Shown here piece after piece: positions 38,960 to 48,088 of a DNA stretch of 64,000 nt. The DNA lies in assembly GCF_900292015.1 (NCBI RefSeq), contig NZ_LR130759.1, positions 1,860,001-1,924,000 on the forward strand, written 5' to 3'. Numbering within the stretch: the first letter of the stretch is position 1; every line of letters begins with the position of its first letter. The position numbers and the translations under genes are program-made. Origin of the DNA: Mycobacterium basiliense (GTDB taxonomy: Bacteria > Actinomycetota > Actinomycetes > Mycobacteriales > Mycobacteriaceae). Below the pieces are notes generated by a model. That model saw only the letters and a program-made list of their open reading frames with translations, ran no database searches and had not been told where the DNA came from.

Positions 38960-39732
38960 TGGACCTGAGTCAACGGCTGGCAGGTCGGGTGGCGGTGATC
39001 ACCGGTGGCGGCGGTGGTATCGGGCTGGCCGCCGCCCGCCGAATGCATGCCGAAGGCGCGACGATCGTCATCGGTGATATCGACGTCGAAGCCGGTGGGG
39101 CGGCCGCCGAAGAGCTTTCCGGTTTGTTTGTGCCGGTGAATGTTTCCGACGAGGGCGAGGTCAACAAGCTGTTCGATGCGGCGACCCAGGCTTGCGGTTC
39201 GGTGGACATCGCGTTCCACAATGCCGGCATTTCGCCACCCGAAGATGACCTGATTGACAACACCGAGCTGGCGGCCTGGCAGCGGGTCCAGGATGTGAAC
39301 TTGACGTCGGTGTACCTGTGCTGTCGGGCGGCATTGCGGCACATGGTGCCGGCCGGCCGGGGATCCATCATCAATACGGCGTCGTTCGTCGCGGTCATGG
39401 GGTCGGCGACTTCCCAAATCTCCTATACCGCTTCCAAAGGTGGAGTGCTGGCCATGTCACGAGAGCTGGGGGTACAGTTCGCTCGCCAGGGAATTCGGGT
39501 CAATGCACTGTGCCCCGGACCGGTCAACACCCCACTGCTGCAGGAACTTTTCGCCAAAGACCCGCAGCGCGCGGCTCGGCGGCTGGTGCACGTGCCTGTG
39601 GGCCGATTCGCGGAACCGGACGAAATCGCTGCCGCGGTAGCATTTCTGGCTAGTGACGACGCATCGTTTATCACCGCGTCGACATTCTTGGTGGACGGCG
39701 GTATCAGCTCTGCTTATGTAACTCCGTTGTAG
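38956..39732 (+). CDS. Short-chain dehydrogenase/reductase (Rv2857c-like)
   Basis: A 258-aa SDR. Cofactor loop ITGGGGGIGLAAARR at residues 15-30, DxxV-type acidic position after strand 2 suggesting NAD, NAG in FHNAGISPP, and the catalytic S-x12-Y-x3-K (NTASFVAVMGS, then SYTASKGG). Overlaps aldC by four bases. Last gene of the glnA4 operon; it meets a PPE gene on the opposite strand 17 bp away. Confidence 0.88.
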   Translation: MMDLSQRLAGRVAVITGGGGGIGLAAARRMHAEGATIVIGDIDVEAGGAAAEELSGLFVPVNVSDEGEVNKLFDAATQACGSVDIAFHNAGISPPEDDLIDNTELAAWQRVQDVNLTSVYLCCRAALRHMVPAGRGSIINTASFVAVMGSATSQISYTASKGGVLAMSRELGVQFARQGIRVNALCPGPVNTPLLQELFAKDPQRAARRLVHVPVGRFAEPDEIAAAVAFLASDDASFITASTFLVDGGISSAYVTPL

Positions 39733-39749
39733 CCGGTGGGCCCGGTGGG

Positions 39750-40925
39750 TCATCCGGCCGCCGGCGAATGGGGGATCACTCTGGGGCGCAGCTCGAACCG
39801 CGACGCGGCAGGACCGGCGCCACCACGTCCCGCCGTGTTCGTCAACGGCACTAGGGGTAGGCCCGCCGGTCCGCCCCCGCTCGGCCCGGTAGCGGGCGCG
39901 ATGGTCGAGCTCGCATTCGGCGGCGCGCCGGCTACCGAACCCGTCGTGGAAGCGGTGAGCCAGCCATGCGGCACCGACAATGCCCCAATCGAAACGCCGC
40001 GGCCCGCGCTAAACGCCGCAGCGCTGTCACCGGTGCCCAGACCTGCCAAGGCGTGTGTGCCCGCGGAAACCCCGCTGGCCAGCCCCGATTCCACCGCTTT
40101 GGCGGCCGCGGCCGGCGCAGTCACGGCCTTCGACGCCGAGAGTGCCTGGTTCAGAAACGTCATGGGATACGTTGCGAACTTTATCGGCGTGGTTAGGGTA
40201 TTGAATTTCGATACGTATGACGTCAGCGAGGTAAGCGCCGCGTCCATCGAGGTTGCCGTGGGGACGGCGGCGAGTCCCTGAAGCGCTTGGGGTAGAGCTG
40301 AAATCAGCTGAGACCCGTTCGCTACCAGTTCTTGCGCCGGCGTGCTGGCGGTGGAGCCGGCCGTCTGGGTAACGGCTACCCCCTGCCGGGTCAACCCCCT
40401 TGGGTCGGTGGTTGTCGGTGGCTGAACAAACGGCGTCAGTAGCGAGGCGGCCGCCGAGGCGCCGGCGTAGCCATACATGACGGCGGTATCCTGAGCCCAC
40501 ATCTGGTCATACTGGGCCTCGGCGGCGGCGATTGCCGGGCCGTTTTGCCCCAGGACATTCGTCGCGACCAGGGACATGAGTAGTGATCGGTTTGCGGCGA
40601 TCAGCGGCGGCGGCACCGTCGCCGCGTGCGCCGCCTCAAATGCTCCGGCGGCCGCTGCGGCCTGGGCGGCCGCGTGTTCGGCCCGCACGGCGGTGGCGCC
40701 CAGCCACGCGATATAGGGTGCGGATGCCTGAGTCATCGATTGTGCGGCCGGTCCTGTCCATGTGCCGGCCAGGCTCGAAGTCACCGCACCGTAGCTGGTT
40801 GCCACGGCATACAGCTCACTGGCTAGCCCATCCCATGCCGCCGCCGCGGCCAGCATCGATCCCGACCCGGGACCGCTATATATGCGCGCCGAGTTGACTT
40901 CCGGTGGTAGAGCGCCGTAATCCAT
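39750..40925 (-). CDS. PPE family protein, SVP subgroup
   Basis: A 391-aa PPE protein. The first 180 residues are the conserved PPE domain ([19 protein letters not shown] at the start, then [16 protein letters not shown]). The subgroup motif G-x-x-S-V-P-x-x-W is GALSVPHGW near residue 325, with a Pro/Gly-rich end. PPE-SVP proteins are exported or surface-associated through type VII secretion. No PE partner gene lies upstream. ATG at 40925. GC and codon use do not stand out. Confidence 0.93.
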   Translation of the reverse strand: MDYGALPPEVNSARIYSGPGSGSMLAAAAAWDGLASELYAVATSYGAVTSSLAGTWTGPAAQSMTQASAPYIAWLGATAVRAEHAAAQAAAAAGAFEAAHAATVPPPLIAANRSLLMSLVATNVLGQNGPAIAAAEAQYDQMWAQDTAVMYGYAGASAAASLLTPFVQPPTTTDPRGLTRQGVAVTQTAGSTASTPAQELVANGSQLISALPQALQGLAAVPTATSMDAALTSLTSYVSKFNTLTTPIKFATYPMTFLNQALSASKAVTAPAAAAKAVESGLASGVSAGTHALAGLGTGDSAAAFSAGRGVSIGALSVPHGWLTASTTGSVAGAPPNASSTIAPATGPSGGGPAGLPLVPLTNTAGRGGAGPAASRFELRPRVIPHSPAAG

Positions 40926-41858
40926 CGCTACGCCTCCCGCGGTGCGACTGGGCGATCGACCCGGTTGTCGAATGTGGTTGTGTAGTTGTCAGATTGCCTT
41001 GTGGCCGCGGATGCTGCAGCCAGCGTTGCAGGTTCGAAGATGCAAGCGAACATGGACTTTCCTCAAAGACATCGATGTGTGGCTCCGCTTCCCGACGGGC
41101 TTGACCAGCGCCGCGGCCTCGCGGATTGGGTTTGCCGTTGCTGCGATGGTGGCTACGGCATCAATGGCCGTCGCGCCGACGCCGCGGTTGCGGCGGTTGA
41201 TGGGGGTCTCTCGCACACCGGCCGCGCGAGGCCCGGTGTTGCGGCACAGGCGGTCTGCGGTTAGTCGATCAGCGACGAGCGACGCAGAGCTGATTCAACA
41301 GGTCTTGGCCGCCCTCGGAAGTGGCGGGCGCAGGGCATTGCGGTAGGACGGCAGGGCGTCGCGGGGTAGTCATCGACGCCGGCGTAACCAACGACCACTG
41401 CGTTGGTGCGGAGCGCGACCAGCTGGGGGGCCGATCACGCTTTAGCCCAGCGCTTTTGAAGGGCTTCCGGTCACCTGACTGAGTACCAAAGACGAGGTGA
41501 GCGGTGGGTTGGATGGTGTTCTCGAAACGTCCGCGAGTGGTATCGACGCCAGCATCGGCGTCGCCATCTGCCCCACCTGCCAACTCGACTACCGTCTGCT
41601 GCGAGGCAGACACGGCGAGATGGGTCCGCAACGTCCAGCCCCCGACGAGGGCGGTCAACAGGCACAGCCCAGCGAGGATGGCAACCACCAATCGCCATCG
41701 CGGAGGTTTACCCCGGGGCCGCGCCTTCACAGTGCCACAACTCTAGCACCGGCGACGAGTGATCAGCCATGGCAAGCGATTTAAAGACAGCGATGCCAAG
41801 ACGATGGGAGCGACCGTGGTCCTGTCGTGGGTGCGAGCTCCCTATGGTCGTGCGGACC
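40926..41858. other. 933-bp region between two PPE genes; possible membrane protein remnant
   Basis: No convincing gene. An open frame at 41269-41730 on the minus strand encodes 153 aa with a basic start and one hydrophobic segment (RLVVAILAGLCLLTALVGGW), resembling the N-terminus of Mce-associated or small anchored proteins; its later part has no recognisable domain and could be a remnant. Several other open frames overlap it on both strands and show no known domains. Upstream of the first PPE gene a promoter must lie near 40926-41050. Confidence 0.4.
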
Positions 41859-43073
41859 CTAGCCCGCGGCGGGAGGGTGCATCACGACGGTCGGCTTGAA
41901 CCCGTAGCGCGGGGCTTCGCCCAAGCTGCGCCCGGTCAGGCTGGACAGCGGCATACCCCCGAGCATGCTCGGCGCTCCCGGGGTGACCGGCGGCGCGCCG
42001 GCAGCTGCGGCCGGCAGCCCCGACGCCGCGGCTCCCAACGGAGACGTGGCCGACCAAGTGGGGGGCACCGATAGCGAACCGACCGAGGCCGCATTGCCCA
42101 CCCCGGCCGACACCGCACTACCGAACCCGCCCAAGCTGGGCAGCGTCTGGCCGGCCCCGGCACTGGCGGCGATGGCGGCATCCTCGGCGGCATCCATCGC
42201 CGAAAAGCTGGACAGCCCGAAAAAGTCGCACATGGTGCCAAAAAAATTGCCTGGTGTGTAGAAGCCGGACGACAGGGCGTTGAGGCCCACGGCGTTGATG
42301 GCCGCTCCCACCGGCGAACCATCGGTTCCCTCCAGAAATGCGAGGATCCCTTTCGGCGTGGACAGGTCGACGCCACCGAGCCCCAGCCAGTCCGTCAGGA
42401 CCGCCAATTGCGTGGCGGCCGAGCTGGAACCCGATGGCCCGGCGAGTCCCTGCAGCGTGGTGGGCACCGCGGTCATCAGCTGTGACAGCACGGCCTGGCT
42501 GCCCGCACTGCTGCTGGCTGCGGCCTGGGTAAGGGTGGCCGTTTCGCCATTGGTGGTCGGTGGGGGATCGGTGAATGGGGCCATTGTTGACGCCATCGCC
42601 GAGGAGGCGGCATAGCTGTACATGGCCGCGGCGTCTTGGGCCCACATTTCGCCGTAGAGCGCCTCGGTGGCAGCGATCGCCGGGGTGTTTTGACCCAGGA
42701 GGTTGGTGGCGACCAACGAGGCCAACAATGACCGATTGGCCGCGATCACCGGCGGTGGCACCGTCATGGCGAACGCAGCCTCGTAGGCGCCGGCGGCGGC
42801 CTTGGCTTGCAGCGATGCCTGCAGGGCTTGGCCGGCGGTGCTCGCCATCCAGGTCACATAGGGTGCAGCGGCCGAAGCCATCGACGCCGACGCTGGGCCG
42901 CGCCACCGGCCGCTGGTCACGGAGGCGATTGCTGAACCGTAATCGCGTGCAGTCAAGGCTAATTCGGTAGCCAGACCATCCCAAGCCAGGGCGGCGGTCA
43001 GCATCGGGCCGGCACCGGGTCCGCTGTACATGCGAGCCGAGTTGACTTCCGGGGGAAGCGCTGCGTAGTCCAT
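41859..43073 (-). CDS. PPE family protein, SVP subgroup
   Basis: A 404-aa PPE protein, paralogous to the one at 39750 ([32 protein letters not shown]). The SVP motif is GSLSVPPTW near residue 340, followed by an Ala/Gly/Pro-rich end with the conserved PGAPSMLGGMPL. Both genes share organisation and C-terminal end (KPTVVMHPPAAG here, [13 protein letters not shown] there), so they are tandem duplicates. No PE or Esx gene accompanies them. ATG at 43073 preceded by GGAAGGAG. Confidence 0.93.
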   Translation of the reverse strand: MDYAALPPEVNSARMYSGPGAGPMLTAALAWDGLATELALTARDYGSAIASVTSGRWRGPASASMASAAAPYVTWMASTAGQALQASLQAKAAAGAYEAAFAMTVPPPVIAANRSLLASLVATNLLGQNTPAIAATEALYGEMWAQDAAAMYSYAASSAMASTMAPFTDPPPTTNGETATLTQAAASSSAGSQAVLSQLMTAVPTTLQGLAGPSGSSSAATQLAVLTDWLGLGGVDLSTPKGILAFLEGTDGSPVGAAINAVGLNALSSGFYTPGNFFGTMCDFFGLSSFSAMDAAEDAAIAASAGAGQTLPSLGGFGSAVSAGVGNAASVGSLSVPPTWSATSPLGAAASGLPAAAAGAPPVTPGAPSMLGGMPLSSLTGRSLGEAPRYGFKPTVVMHPPAAG

Positions 43074-43922
43074 TTGCTTCGCTCCTTCCTCAACCTGTGG
43101 TGGCTGTGTTGGCCACCTCGGTCAGAGGTGTCGGCATGGTGGCGTTGTGAGCGCTGACGGCCGTGTTGGGAGATTGCAGGCTATGCATTGCAGTGAAAAG
43201 AGTTTCAGATATTCTGTGCACAAATGACATCGGCTGCTCCTGGGGAGGCAACTCCGGCTCCGGTGGCAGCGCTCGTGTTCAAACGCGCGGCAAGAACGCA
43301 TGGTGGGCTAGTCTCGCGTTCGTGAAAGATAGTTATTGTTAACGCGTTTCAGCTACGAGTACGATGCCGAAACCGAGTCGTTGCGTTACGGTCATGAATT
43401 TCATCTTGTAGCTCAACCACGGAATTGGGCAGAGCTGCACCGATACTCGGTGTTCTGGACGTCGCCGTTGGGATGCGCTGACCAGCCGGTCAGCACCTCA
43501 TCAGATCCGGTCCGGCGTGGAGGCGATCTTGGCCGGGGGGTTGCCCAAGCAGATTTGCCGACCCGGGTCTTCAGCCCACGGGCTCGGCCGAAGCCGTCCA
43601 CTGCTCTGCCCTGGGTGTGCAATCACAGATCGGCAAGCTGCGCGGTAATCTGCCCGGAGCCAAGGTCGCTCGCGGCCGAGAGCGTGACGATGGCTGCCGG
43701 GCGAACCTAGGACTGGCCATGTGCGTCCCCTACGGGTCGGAAGAATCGTCCTGTAACGAAAAGGTAACTACACGGCACACCTAGATGCAATCCATTTGCA
43801 GAAATAGTTGCGAGTCATTCGCTAGTAGCCAACGTGCTCAACCGGGTTCGCGGGATTCGGCGATGACGATGCGATGCCGATGCGGGGGTAGCGCCCAGCT
43901 CGGTCCGGTGCGCACCGCGGGG
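43074..43922. other. 849-bp intergenic region, AT-richer than its surroundings
   Basis: Contains the promoter side of the second PPE gene and the end of the PE_PGRS pseudogene. A plus-strand open frame (43336-43710) has no recognisable domain and lacks a ribosome-binding site. The stretch AAAGATAGTTATTGTTAACG around 43325-43345 and TAACGAAAAGGTAACTAC around 43757 are unusually AT-rich for this genome. Confidence 0.4.
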
Positions 43923-44641
43923 CTAGGGCAACCCGTCGAACCCGTCCTGACCCACTAGCCCGCCGGTGCCGCCGGTGCCGCCGCTGCCTGAGGGGGTGCC
44001 GCCGTTGCCACCGTTGCCGCCGGCGCCGATCAACACGGCGTTGCCGCCTGGCCCGCCGCCCCCGTCGCCGGCCCCGCCTTCGCCACCGCCGCCGCCGTTG
44101 CCGAGCAGTTGTCCACCGGCGCCGCCGGCCCCGCCGGCACCTCCAGAACCCAACAACCCGGCCGCGCCGCCGGCACCACCGGGCATTCCCGCCGCTCCCG
44201 AGCCGCCGGCCCCACCATTGCCGAGCAACCACCCGCCCGGCGTCCCGTCGGCTCCCGTCCCCGGAGACCCGTTGGCGCCGTTGCCGATCAGCGAACGCCC
44301 GGTCAACGCCAATGGGGGCGCGTTGACCGCGGCCAGCAACGGGTCGACAATCGAGGCCGCACTCGCGCCTCGGCGGTCGCTTAGGACGCCGCGCCGGTAG
44401 TCAACGCCTGCACGAGCTGGGTCCGAAACACGGCCGCCCGCGCACTGACCGCTTGATAGGACTGGGCGTGACCGGAAAGCAGGGCCGCAGTCGCGGCTGA
44501 AACTTCGTCTTCAGCGGCGGCCAGGATCGCTGTCGTCGGAAAGGCCGCAACCGCGTTGGCTGCGCTGAGCGTCGAGCCGATCCCGGCCAAATCCGTTGCC
44601 GCCGAACTCGGCATCTCGGGCACCGTGATCACAAACGACAT
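43923..44641 (-). pseudogene. Frameshifted PE_PGRS gene
   Basis: The first 86 codons (44641 to 44381) encode a PE domain ([18 protein letters not shown] ... [11 protein letters not shown]) ending ALTTGAAS and TAA. The adjacent frame then continues [16 protein letters not shown] and on into a PGRS region ([20 protein letters not shown]) to 43923. Joining the two needs one indel near 44381-44400. The PGRS part is short (about 140 residues). Either a true pseudogene or a sequencing error in GC-rich DNA. Confidence 0.75.
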
Positions 44642-44706
44642 CGGATTCTCGCAAACGGGACAGCAGACCTCGCTAATGGCTCAGCGGCATTATTGCCGGC
44701 AGAAAC

Positions 44707-45843
44707 TCACCGTATCCCGTCCCGGGAGGCACCGAAGTAGATCAACGGGATCATTGTTTCGGCCGCGGTCGCCCCGCCGTGGAAACCAATGAGCTGGGCC
44801 GTTTCGGGTGGCTCGTGGCCGGTTGCCAAGATTGCCGTGTGGCCGGTACAGGTGACAACGACATCGCCGATCCGGGGCAGATTTCGCGGGTTCACCGTTC
44901 CAAAGATTCCGGTGGTCATGGCTTCTTCGCGGCTGCGGACCACCGCCCAGCCGTCGAGCACCTCAGTCCACGCGGCCAGAACGTCGGGTGCGGCACCCGA
45001 CACGGTGTGGAGATAGCGCACCCGGGGCTCGCCGGCCACTAGGCGAACGCCCGCCGTCAGTCGGGGATCGGTGTCGAGGTCGATGCGAGCGTCGGCCGGG
45101 ACGTTGAGCCCGCCATGGTCGGCGGTCACCAGGAGCGCCGCGGTCGGGGGCAGCTCCGCCACCAGCCGGGACAGCAACACGTCGACACGAGACGCGGCAG
45201 CACGCCACTGCGGCGAACCGATGCCGAACACGTGGGCCGCGGTGTCCAGGTCGGCGGTGTAGCCGTACACCAAGCCCGGGGCGGCGCGCAGTTCGTCGGC
45301 CACGCGCTGGGGGTAATCATCGGCCGACCGAGTCGGGCACAACTGCGCACCCCGATAGGCCGCGGCGGTGAGCCCGCTGCCGACAAACCATTCCGGCAGC
45401 ACCACGCGGGCGCTCACGCCCGCGTGGGTCAATCGTTCGAACCAGGTGGGCAGCGGCTGCCATTGAGTGTGTGGCGGATCGTCGCGCCACCGGATGTGGT
45501 TGAGCACCCGATCGGTGCCGGGAACGTTGAGGGTGAAGCCCAAGACACCATGCTCACCGGGCTGCGCTCCGGTACCCAAAGACACCAGGCTGGTCGGTGT
45601 GGTGGACGGAAAGGTGCAGGTCAGTTGGTCCAGACTGCCGACGGCACCGTTGAGGACGGCGGCGAGCAGTGGCGCATCGGCAGCCAGTTCCGGCAACAGG
45701 TGCCAGCCCATCCCATCGACGAGAACCACCGCGACGCGATCAACGTGCGCCACCCGATCTGCCGCTCCCAGCCTGTCGGGCGCGCCCGGGACCCCGAGCA
45801 GCGCGGCCACCGCGGGCAGCACGTCGCAGATCGAACCCGGCAT
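44707..45843 (-). CDS. Alkaline-phosphatase-superfamily (nucleotide pyrophosphatase-like) protein
   Basis: A 378-aa protein of the alkaline phosphatase/phosphodiesterase superfamily. Metal and nucleophile sites can be placed: VVLVDGMGWHLL (Asp ligand), TCTFPSTTPTSLVSLGTG (Thr nucleophile region) and LLVTADHGGLNVP (Asp-His ligands), plus HEPPETAQLIGFHGG near the end. Hydrolysed substrate unknown. No signal peptide. It follows the DUF6390 gene by 36 bp on the same strand and may be the last cistron of the hydrogenase locus, or a neighbour by chance. Confidence 0.75.
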   Translation of the reverse strand: MPGSICDVLPAVAALLGVPGAPDRLGAADRVAHVDRVAVVLVDGMGWHLLPELAADAPLLAAVLNGAVGSLDQLTCTFPSTTPTSLVSLGTGAQPGEHGVLGFTLNVPGTDRVLNHIRWRDDPPHTQWQPLPTWFERLTHAGVSARVVLPEWFVGSGLTAAAYRGAQLCPTRSADDYPQRVADELRAAPGLVYGYTADLDTAAHVFGIGSPQWRAAASRVDVLLSRLVAELPPTAALLVTADHGGLNVPADARIDLDTDPRLTAGVRLVAGEPRVRYLHTVSGAAPDVLAAWTEVLDGWAVVRSREEAMTTGIFGTVNPRNLPRIGDVVVTCTGHTAILATGHEPPETAQLIGFHGGATAAETMIPLIYFGASRDGIR

Positions 45844-45879
45844 GTCGCTCAGTTTGGCAGGTTCCGCGCGCGCACCAGC

Positions 45880-46629
45880 CTAGACGTGTGCGAGCCTTTG
45901 ATTGGTGACTCGCAGCTGTCGATGCGTGCTGTCGGCCAGCGCACGAACTTGTTCTGGTCGCAGCCGGCCACACAACCGGCCCCAGTGCACGGCGACCTCC
46001 TCGCCGACGCCAACGTCGGGCACCGCGCTGTACCCATCGGCCCACACGTCCAGGCTCCGCACCGACGGCTCGGACAGCCCCAGCGTCTGGCCGTCGAAGA
46101 TCAGCCGTCGACACGACGCCTCGACTGCTTCACCGGTGCGGGAAACCACTGTTGCCCAGGTGATCCGGCAGTTATCCAAAACATTGAGCGGATGGTCATC
46201 GGTGCCCCGGCCCAGGAACCGCGTCCACGGGTAGACGCCGAAGACATGAAAGCAATGATTGCCGGCGGCCTCACTCGCGAGCTGCGGCGTGAGATGCGAC
46301 CAGTACCGTCCAGCCTGCGGGCCGATAATGGTCAACAGCTCGTCGAAGAACCGGTCAGCCGCCAGGTCGGCGCCGACGCCGCCGCCGAGCCAATAAGACT
46401 GCACGAGCCGATAGTCCAATGGGTCAGCGATGCCGGTCAGATGTGACAGCACCCGCAGGTACGGCCAGGCCCCGGAAAACTTCGTCGCCGCGGCGCGCAC
46501 GTCCGCGACCGAGCCATCCCGCAACGTGGCACCAACCGGGGGACCGCAGTACCCCAGGGCGTTGGGGGCATAAGCGTAGCGGGCGAACATCTCGGCGCCG
46601 CGAGCCTCCGGTGGGTCAGCGGTCGACAC
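45880..46629 (-). CDS. DUF6390-type hydrogenase-locus protein
   Basis: A 249-aa soluble protein. The segment ARYAYAPNALGYCGPPVG near the N-terminus and the end VRALADSTHRQLRVTN recall the family I know as DUF6390, found beside actinobacterial [NiFe] hydrogenase genes. It has few Cys and no cluster motif. It starts with a GTG at 46629, 3 bp from the hypD stop, so it is cotranscribed with hypD. Function unknown; the position in a maturation cluster suggests an accessory role. Confidence 0.65.
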   Translation of the reverse strand: MSTADPPEARGAEMFARYAYAPNALGYCGPPVGATLRDGSVADVRAAATKFSGAWPYLRVLSHLTGIADPLDYRLVQSYWLGGGVGADLAADRFFDELLTIIGPQAGRYWSHLTPQLASEAAGNHCFHVFGVYPWTRFLGRGTDDHPLNVLDNCRITWATVVSRTGEAVEASCRRLIFDGQTLGLSEPSVRSLDVWADGYSAVPDVGVGEEVAVHWGRLCGRLRPEQVRALADSTHRQLRVTNQRLAHV

Positions 46630-46632
46630 CGG

Positions 46633-47781
46633 TCACGCCCGCCCGGACTGCCCCACCAGCTTGGCGGCGTCTCGGTGCATGCGGCCGAAGTTGTAGTAGG
46701 CTGCGCATGCCCCCTCCGGGGAAACCATGCAGGTTCCGATCGGTGTCTCTGGGGTGCACGCGGTGCCGAAAACCTTGCATTCCCACGGCTTGAGGACGCC
46801 CTTGAGTACCTCGCCGCACTGGCACGCCTTGGGGTCGGCCACCCGCACTCCGGGCATGGCGAACCGCAACTCGGCATCGAACTCCGCGAAGTCGTCATGC
46901 AGCCGCAACGCACTTTGCGAGATGAAACCCAGTCCGCGCCATTCGAAGTGCGGGCGCAGCGCAAACACCTTGCCCATCAATGCCAGCGCGGCGGGGTTGC
47001 CCTGCTCGGGCACCACCCGCTTGTACTGGTTTTCCACCTCGCATCGGCCCTCACGAATCTGGCGCAGCAGCATGGCCACCGACGCCAGGATGTCCAGCGG
47101 TTCGAACCCGGCCACGACCAACGGCTTGTTGTACACCTCGGGAACGAATCGATACGGCCGGTTACCGACGACGGTCGAGACATGGCCGGGGCCAATGAAA
47201 CCCGACAACCGCAAATCGGGCGATTCCAGAATGGCCTTGATGGGGGGCACGATGGTGACGTGATTGCAGAACACACTGAAGTTGGGCAGCGCCAGGTCCT
47301 GGGCGCGTACCAGCGTCACCGCCGTTGAGGGTGCGGTGGTTTCGAAACCGATCGCGAAAAACACCACCTGCTTGTCCGGGCTGTCGTGCGCGATCTTGAG
47401 GGCGTCCAGCGGCGAGTAGACGAACCGCACGTCGGCGCCGCGCGCCTTGGCATCCAGCAGGCTGCCGTCCGACCCGGGCACCCGCATCATGTCGCCGAAG
47501 CAGGTGAAGATCACGTCGGGCTGGCCGGCCAGCCACATGGCATCGTCGATGCGACCCATCGGGATGACGCACACCGGACATCCCGGGCCGTGCACCAACT
47601 CGACGTTGTCGGGCAACAGATGCTCGATCCCGTGGCGGTAGATGGTGTGCGTGTGCCCGCCGCACACCTCCATAAACTTGAAGTGTTCGGGACCGGGCCC
47701 CGTCAGGAGCGCCAAGTGTTCTATGGCGGCCAACAATTTTCGAGCCGCCGCCGGATCACGGAATTCGTCAACGAATTTCAC
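46633..47781 (-). CDS. hypD: Hydrogenase iron-cyanide/CO scaffold protein HypD
   Basis: A 382-aa iron-sulfur protein that, with HypC, carries the Fe(CN)2CO unit. Conserved blocks: FMEVCGGHTHTIYRHG, HGPGCPVCVIPMGRID, FAIGFETTAPSTAVTL, and FCNHVTIVPPIKAIL. C-terminal cluster cysteines are in KACQCGEVLKGVLKPWECKVFG and GTACTPETPIGTCMVSPEGACA. The open frame extends to 48057, but KFVDEFRDP is the natural start and a GTG at 47781 has GGGGG before it. It follows hypC1 with a 10-bp gap. Confidence 0.95.
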   Translation of the reverse strand: MKFVDEFRDPAAARKLLAAIEHLALLTGPGPEHFKFMEVCGGHTHTIYRHGIEHLLPDNVELVHGPGCPVCVIPMGRIDDAMWLAGQPDVIFTCFGDMMRVPGSDGSLLDAKARGADVRFVYSPLDALKIAHDSPDKQVVFFAIGFETTAPSTAVTLVRAQDLALPNFSVFCNHVTIVPPIKAILESPDLRLSGFIGPGHVSTVVGNRPYRFVPEVYNKPLVVAGFEPLDILASVAMLLRQIREGRCEVENQYKRVVPEQGNPAALALMGKVFALRPHFEWRGLGFISQSALRLHDDFAEFDAELRFAMPGVRVADPKACQCGEVLKGVLKPWECKVFGTACTPETPIGTCMVSPEGACAAYYNFGRMHRDAAKLVGQSGRA

Positions 47782-47791
47782 CTGAGTCCCC

Positions 47792-48064
47792 CTAGAGGAT
47801 CGCGGACGAGTCGAAGGCTGCCATTTCGGCGGTATATGCATCGCCGAGCTTTTTGATGGCGTCCAGGGTGAGCAACGCCTCGGTTTCGTCGATCTTGGCC
47901 ATCGCGAACCCGACGTGAACCAGTACCCATTCGTCGGGTTCGGGCATGTCGTCGTCGAGTAGCCGCACGCTGATCGTGCGCTGTACGCCACTGATATCAA
48001 CCTTCGCCAAATAGTTTGCCGGGTCGGTGATCTCAACGATCCGGCCCGGAATCCCAAGGCACAT
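47792..48064 (-). CDS. hypC: HypC hydrogenase maturation chaperone (first copy)
   Basis: A 90-aa HypC/HupF protein. It begins MCLGIPGRIVEI, so Cys2 becomes the N-terminal cysteine, which binds iron with HypD. The second signature PDEWVLVHVGFAMAKIDE is intact. It sits between hypE and hypD. It differs from the second HypC at 52968, so each may serve a separate step. Confidence 0.94.
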   Translation of the reverse strand: MCLGIPGRIVEITDPANYLAKVDISGVQRTISVRLLDDDMPEPDEWVLVHVGFAMAKIDETEALLTLDAIKKLGDAYTAEMAAFDSSAIL

Positions 48065-48088
48065 GGCTATCCTCTCCTGGTTTGCCGC

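Noticed and set aside
43336..43710. A 124-codon plus-strand open frame near the second PPE gene
   Set aside because: No domain, no ribosome-binding site and unusual composition; likely chance.
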